64,000 nt of DNA from Neobacillus jeddahensis (lineage in GTDB: Bacteria > Bacillota > Bacilli > Bacillales > Cytobacillaceae). Positions within the stretch are counted from its first letter, which is position 1; the number at the start of each line of letters is the position of its first letter. The notes beneath the pieces were generated by a model. That model did not search any database. It was given only the letters and a program-made list of their open reading frames with translations, and had not been told where the DNA came from. The translations under genes and the position numbers were made by a program. Below, piece after piece: positions 60,596 through 64,000 of this stretch. Location: positions 1 to 64,000 of the forward strand of contig NZ_CCAS010000011.1 in assembly GCF_000612625.1 (NCBI RefSeq), in the 5' to 3' direction.

Positions 60596-61786
60596 TTAGT
60601 TATTCAAAATGGCAGAAATAAACACTTTTCCGATATTCACCATCGACTTTTCATCTACATCAAATTTCGGATGATGATGGGGATAGACTGCATTTAAGTC
60701 AGGATTTCCTCCACCCACCCAGAAGAAGGTTCCAGGAACAGCGTCGACGTAATAAGCAAAATCTTCGCCTCCCATATCCGCCGGCTTTACCACGACATTT
60801 TTTTCGCCAAAAATTTCAGTGGACAGCTGTTTGATATAGTCTGTTTCTTTCGGATGATTATACAAAGCAATATACCCTTTGGTGTATTTCACCTCAATTT
60901 TTGCCCCATGCTTTTCGCCTGTATGTTCCGCCATCCAGTTAAGCGCCTTCTCCACTTGAAGTCTTACCTCTTTATCATACGTTCTCACGGTACCTTTTAA
61001 ATAGGCTTTATCCGGAATGACATTATGGGCATTGCCGCTATGGAAGGCCCCAACTGTCACTACTGCCGGGTGAAGCGGATCAATTTGTCTGCTGACAATG
61101 TTTTGTAAATCGATTACGAGATGACTGCCGATCACGACTGGATCAATACAGCGATGCGGTTCTGCCCCGTGCCCGCCCTTCCCATAAATGGTAATATCAT
61201 AGGCATCCGATGCCGCATGGACATAACCGTCATTTACGGCAACCGTACCGATCGGGAAATTCACTTCAACATGGGCACCATATACTTCGTCAACACCGTC
61301 TAAACATCCATCTGCAATCATGCCAACGGCCCCGCCAGGACTTAATTCTTCGGCATGCTGATGAAGGAAAACGACCGTTCCTTTGATTTCATCCTTTACT
61401 TTACTCAATGTTTTGGCGACACCGAGCAAGGCGGCAGTATGAATATCATGTCCGCATGCATGCATCACACCCGGTACTTTTGATTTATAGGGTACATCTT
61501 TTTCATCCTCAATCGGCAGGGCATCAAAATCGGCTCGTAGGGCAATCGTCTTTCCAGGCTTACCACCCCTTAAATAACCAACCACTCCATTGCCGCCCAC
61601 GCCCGTGCGCACCTCTAACCCTAAATCCTTTAAGTAGTTAGCAATGAACGCAGGGGTTCTTTTTTCTTGAAACGATAATTCTGGATTCATGTGTAAGTCT
61701 CTTCGAATATCGACCAGCTCAGAATAAATACTTTCCAACTCATCAAATGCCTTCTGCTGCAACGTAACCACTTCATTTTTTAACAA
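60596..61786 (-). CDS. M20-family amidohydrolase (hippurate/acetyl-amino-acid hydrolase-like)
   Basis: 396 residues, the usual length. Motifs: DIRRDLHMNPELSFQEKRT, GKTIALRADFDALP, the metal-binding HACGHDIHTAALLG, HQHAEELSPGG with catalytic Glu pair, and DMGGEDFAYYVDAVPG. A dimerisation domain lies about 190-305. Cytoplasmic enzyme that removes an acyl group from an N-acyl amino acid or similar amide. It is the last gene of a unit with two DppBC-type permeases and a binding protein, which suggests it processes the imported compound. The start ATG at 61786 has GAAGGGAG upstream. Confidence 0.92.
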   Translation of the reverse strand: MLKNEVVTLQQKAFDELESIYSELVDIRRDLHMNPELSFQEKRTPAFIANYLKDLGLEVRTGVGGNGVVGYLRGGKPGKTIALRADFDALPIEDEKDVPYKSKVPGVMHACGHDIHTAALLGVAKTLSKVKDEIKGTVVFLHQHAEELSPGGAVGMIADGCLDGVDEVYGAHVEVNFPIGTVAVNDGYVHAASDAYDITIYGKGGHGAEPHRCIDPVVIGSHLVIDLQNIVSRQIDPLHPAVVTVGAFHSGNAHNVIPDKAYLKGTVRTYDKEVRLQVEKALNWMAEHTGEKHGAKIEVKYTKGYIALYNHPKETDYIKQLSTEIFGEKNVVVKPADMGGEDFAYYVDAVPGTFFWVGGGNPDLNAVYPHHHPKFDVDEKSMVNIGKVFISAILNN

Positions 61787-61844
61787 AGTAAAAACTCCCT
61801 TCTATAATCAACCAACCTGCTCGTATTTATAGATTTCTATTTTT

Positions 61845-62756
61845 CTAGTGTTTCATTCTTGGGTCCAAGGCGTCCCGCAGTCCATCTCCCAAAAGGTTAA
61901 AACCAATTACCACCAGCATAATCGCGATACCCGGAGATACCATCGTCCAAGGGGCCTGGGTAATAAATTGCCTGGAATCAGATAACATTTTCCCCCACTC
62001 CGGATTAGGTGCTTCTGCTCCTAATCCGAGGAAGCCCAGCGCCGCTGCTTCTAAAATCGATGTTGCAATCGCCAGTGTGCCTTGAACGATGACCGGTGCC
62101 ATACTATTTGGTAAGACATGATGGAATAGAATTCGAAAATCCCCCATTCCAATACTTTTTGCCGCCATAATATATTCTTCTTGCTTCACACTTAATACCT
62201 TCGAACGGATCAGTCTGCCAAAGCTTGGGATATTGATAATGGCGATGGCAATTAACGCATTGGATAAGGAGGGACCAAGAATCGTGACGATCGCAATCGC
62301 CAGCAATATGCTTGGAAAAGCAAGCAAGATATCAAATAGCCGAGAAATAATCGTATCCACCCAACGTCCATAATAACCAGCCACGATCCCTAAAATACTT
62401 CCTACTATAATGGAGCCAAGAACTGAAAACGTCCCGATCCATAAGGAAATTCTCGTCCCATATAGTATTCTCGATAATATGTCTCTTCCAAAATCATCCG
62501 TCCCTAACCAATGGTCTGCTGACGGAGATTGCAATCGATCGGCTAGCTTTTGTTCATTGATTCCTTCTGGGGCAAGGAGTGGAGCGATGATCGCGACAAT
62601 CACAAAAAACGAGATAATCCCTAGACCCACCACCGCTAGCTTATTCTTTCTAAACCGACGCCATAAATCAAGCCACGGGGAATGAACCTCCTGCACCTCT
62701 TTTACTTGCTGAAATTGTTGAGTATTTAGTATCTCTTGCATGAGCATCCCTGCCAT
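61845..62756 (-). CDS. Dipeptide-type ABC permease (DppC/NikC-like)
   Basis: 303 residues. A cytoplasmic N-terminal tail (about 1-35), then membrane segments with the OppC_N region (SPSADHWLGTDDFGRDILSRILYGTRISLWIG) and the EAA loop (AAKSIGMGDFRILFHHVLPNSMAP). It works with the DppB-type protein encoded 8 bp upstream. ATPase genes are not in this part of the operon; they may lie further right beyond the window, or the permease uses ATPases from elsewhere, for example the importer at 28803-30805. Confidence 0.9.
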   Translation of the reverse strand: MAGMLMQEILNTQQFQQVKEVQEVHSPWLDLWRRFRKNKLAVVGLGIISFFVIVAIIAPLLAPEGINEQKLADRLQSPSADHWLGTDDFGRDILSRILYGTRISLWIGTFSVLGSIIVGSILGIVAGYYGRWVDTIISRLFDILLAFPSILLAIAIVTILGPSLSNALIAIAIINIPSFGRLIRSKVLSVKQEEYIMAAKSIGMGDFRILFHHVLPNSMAPVIVQGTLAIATSILEAAALGFLGLGAEAPNPEWGKMLSDSRQFITQAPWTMVSPGIAIMLVVIGFNLLGDGLRDALDPRMKH

Positions 62757-62764
62757 TCTAAAAG

Positions 62765-63778
62765 TTAATGATATTTAATTCTTGGATCAATCGCAGCATA
62801 CAACAGGTCCACGACTAAATTAATCAATACAAAGAAAGCAGCGACGATTAAAATACCAGTTTGAATCACGGGGTAATCTCTAAAATTAATCGCCTCATAA
62901 ATATATCGTCCGATTCCAGGCCAGCCAAATATCGTCTCTGTTAACACGGCACCGCCTAACAAAATTCCCATCTGCATCCCGATCACCGTAAGGACGGGAA
63001 TTAAGGCATTTTTTAGCCCATGTTTGTAGACCACCCAGAACATGCGCATGCCTTTCGCTTGGGCTGTACGAATATAGTCTGAGCGCATTACCTCAAGCAT
63101 GCTGGATCTCGTAATCCTAGCAATGATCGCCATCGAGATGGTTCCAAGTGCACACGCTGGTAATATCAAGTGTTTTACGACGACATTCAATTGACTAAAA
63201 TCCCCTTGTATCAAAGTATCGATTAAATAAAAATTCGTTATCGGCGTAACCGGGTCTCGAACATTTTCTCTTCCTGTTGACGGCAGCCAGCCTAAGTCAA
63301 TCGAAAAAAACCATTGATCCATTAATCCCAACCAAAAGATCGGCATCGATATCCCCACTAGCGCAATGACCATGGCAGTATAATCAAACCAGGAGTTTTG
63401 AAACCAAGCACTAATCACACCGGCATTCATGCCAATCACGATGGCGATGAGCAGGGCTACTACAGATAATTCGATGGTAGCGATGAAAAACGGCCATATC
63501 TCTTGGCTGATAGGTGCCCCCGTTCGTATCGATGTACCGATATCACCAGTAAACAGGCCCTTCATATAAGAAAAATATTGAATATACCACGGCTGATCCA
63601 ACCCTAATTGGCTTGTCAAGGCTTCAAGCGATTCTTTCGTGGCTCGTTGTCCTAAAATTAATTGTGCTGGATTACCTGGTATGAGCCGTAAGATAAAAAA
63701 AACGATCAGTGTCATCCCTATCAAGACAGGAATGACCATTAACAGGCGCCGTATTGTATATGAAAGAATGGTAATCAC
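62765..63778 (-). CDS. Dipeptide-type ABC permease (DppB/NikB-like)
   Basis: 337 residues. TIRRLLMVIPVLIGMTLIVFFILRLIPGNPA at the N-terminus, six membrane segments, the EAA loop (RTAQAKGMRMFWVVYKHGLKNALIP) and the end LLYAAIDPRIKYH. It is the partner of the DppC-type permease just downstream. The start ATG at 63778 follows AAGAGGTGATTACC. A GC-rich hairpin lies between it and the binding-protein gene. Confidence 0.92.
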   Translation of the reverse strand: MITILSYTIRRLLMVIPVLIGMTLIVFFILRLIPGNPAQLILGQRATKESLEALTSQLGLDQPWYIQYFSYMKGLFTGDIGTSIRTGAPISQEIWPFFIATIELSVVALLIAIVIGMNAGVISAWFQNSWFDYTAMVIALVGISMPIFWLGLMDQWFFSIDLGWLPSTGRENVRDPVTPITNFYLIDTLIQGDFSQLNVVVKHLILPACALGTISMAIIARITRSSMLEVMRSDYIRTAQAKGMRMFWVVYKHGLKNALIPVLTVIGMQMGILLGGAVLTETIFGWPGIGRYIYEAINFRDYPVIQTGILIVAAFFVLINLVVDLLYAAIDPRIKYH

Positions 63779-63801
63779 CTCTTAACTTATTTGGAGAGTT
63801 A

Positions 63802-63819
63802 GGAGGGGCTGCCCCCTCC
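63802..63819 (-). terminator. GC-rich hairpin between binding protein and permease genes
   Basis: GGAGGGG (63802-63808) pairs with CCCCTCC (63813-63819), loop CTGC, no T-run on the minus strand. Such hairpins often stabilise the binding-protein mRNA or partly stop transcription, giving more binding protein than permease. Confidence 0.55.
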
Positions 63820-63827
63820 CTCCTCCA

Positions 63828-64000
63828 TTATTTAAAATCAATTTTCGTTGTGATCACTCTTCCTGTTGGATGTGGATCAAATCCGATAAGATCCCCTCTT
63901 GCTGCTAAAACAGGTGTGGTATGAACTAACGGAATAATCGGTGCATCATCATGCATGATTTCTTGGACCTGCTGATATAGTTCGTTCCGTTTTCCTTCAT
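63828..64000 (-). CDS. Solute-binding protein, SBP_bac_5, C-terminal end (cut by window)
   Basis: The open frame reads EGKRNELYQQVQEIMHDDAP, then IIPLVHTTPVLAARGDLIGF and a stop at 63828. This is the typical C-terminus of dipeptide/oligopeptide-binding proteins (xxxxLYxxxQxIxxxDAPxxxL). Most of the gene, including the lipoprotein signal, lies beyond the right edge. It would supply the DppB/DppC pair downstream. Confidence 0.85.
   Translation of the reverse strand, partial: EGKRNELYQQVQEIMHDDAPIIPLVHTTPVLAARGDLIGFDPHPTGRVITTKIDFK

Overview
The window looks like chromosomal DNA from a low-GC Gram-positive Bacillaceae species (Bacillus/Neobacillus type). Support comes from sigma-A promoters of the TTGACA-17-TATTAT type, strong AGGAGG ribosome-binding sites, and relatives of B. 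subtilis yrkDEFHIJ, yuxK, yqkD, yuiH and yvkC. A PyrR attenuator, a c-di-GMP-I riboswitch and a complete AI-2 (lsr) locus are also present. No rRNA, tRNA, CRISPR array or intact insertion sequence was seen. Decayed gene pieces and several short palindromic repeats suggest an accessory, fluid segment.

Layout. 1-2.6 kb: an MFS transporter behind a textbook PyrR attenuator plus a second PyrR loop next to its ribosome-binding site; a small unknown gene; a DCC oxidoreductase. 2.6-5.5 kb: an SDR gene stub, an unknown gene, and a phage/plasmid-style DnaD-DnaB replication pair. 5.9-12.4 kb: a persulfide/sulfane-sulfur detoxification cluster (TauE, MBL-rhodanese, TusA-rhodanese, two rhodaneses, DsrE, CstR, CoA-disulfide reductase-rhodanese) with five CstR-type operators, two of them built into near-perfect sigma-A promoters. 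The tusA (yrkI) copy of this cluster is a frameshifted stub. 12.5-20 kb: truncated fxsA, MscS channel, YqkD-like hydrolase, small genes, an Fnr-type promoter before a hemerythrin-like stub and a PAS protein, a c-di-GMP riboswitch before a 64-aa orphan, and a 14-TM drug exporter. 20.5-23.4 kb: HMA metallochaperone, P-type ATPase with CPG instead of CPC, and a Crp/Fnr regulator with an N-terminal cysteine cluster.

23.8-35.8 kb: one long minus-strand catabolic operon with carboxylesterase, oligopeptide-type ABC importer, two class III CoA-transferases (one internally deleted), serine hydrolase, SDR reductase and AraC regulator, preceded by a cre-like site. It probably imports an ester or amide, hydrolyses it and activates the acid as a CoA thioester. 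36.3-39.4 kb: a PadR-DUF1048-DUF1048-ABC exporter module with shared ACTGAATAG-type operators. 39.6-50 kb: rifampin phosphotransferase, YuiH-like molybdoprotein, an aldolase-like protein, an M20 dipeptidase, an ECF sigma/anti-sigma pair with its autoregulatory promoter, a glutaredoxin, a CBS-like protein with a HEPN-type R-x4-H motif, and small genes.

50.4-59.2 kb: the AI-2 locus lsrACDBF, divergent from lsrR-lsrK, with a cupin gene where lsrG would be expected. 59.3-64 kb: a methyltransferase, a GbsR-type regulator, and an M20 amidohydrolase-dppC-dppB-SBP operon that runs off the right edge. Three GGGGACGGTTCT-type and two GGGTCAGACCC-type palindromic repeats are scattered between genes.
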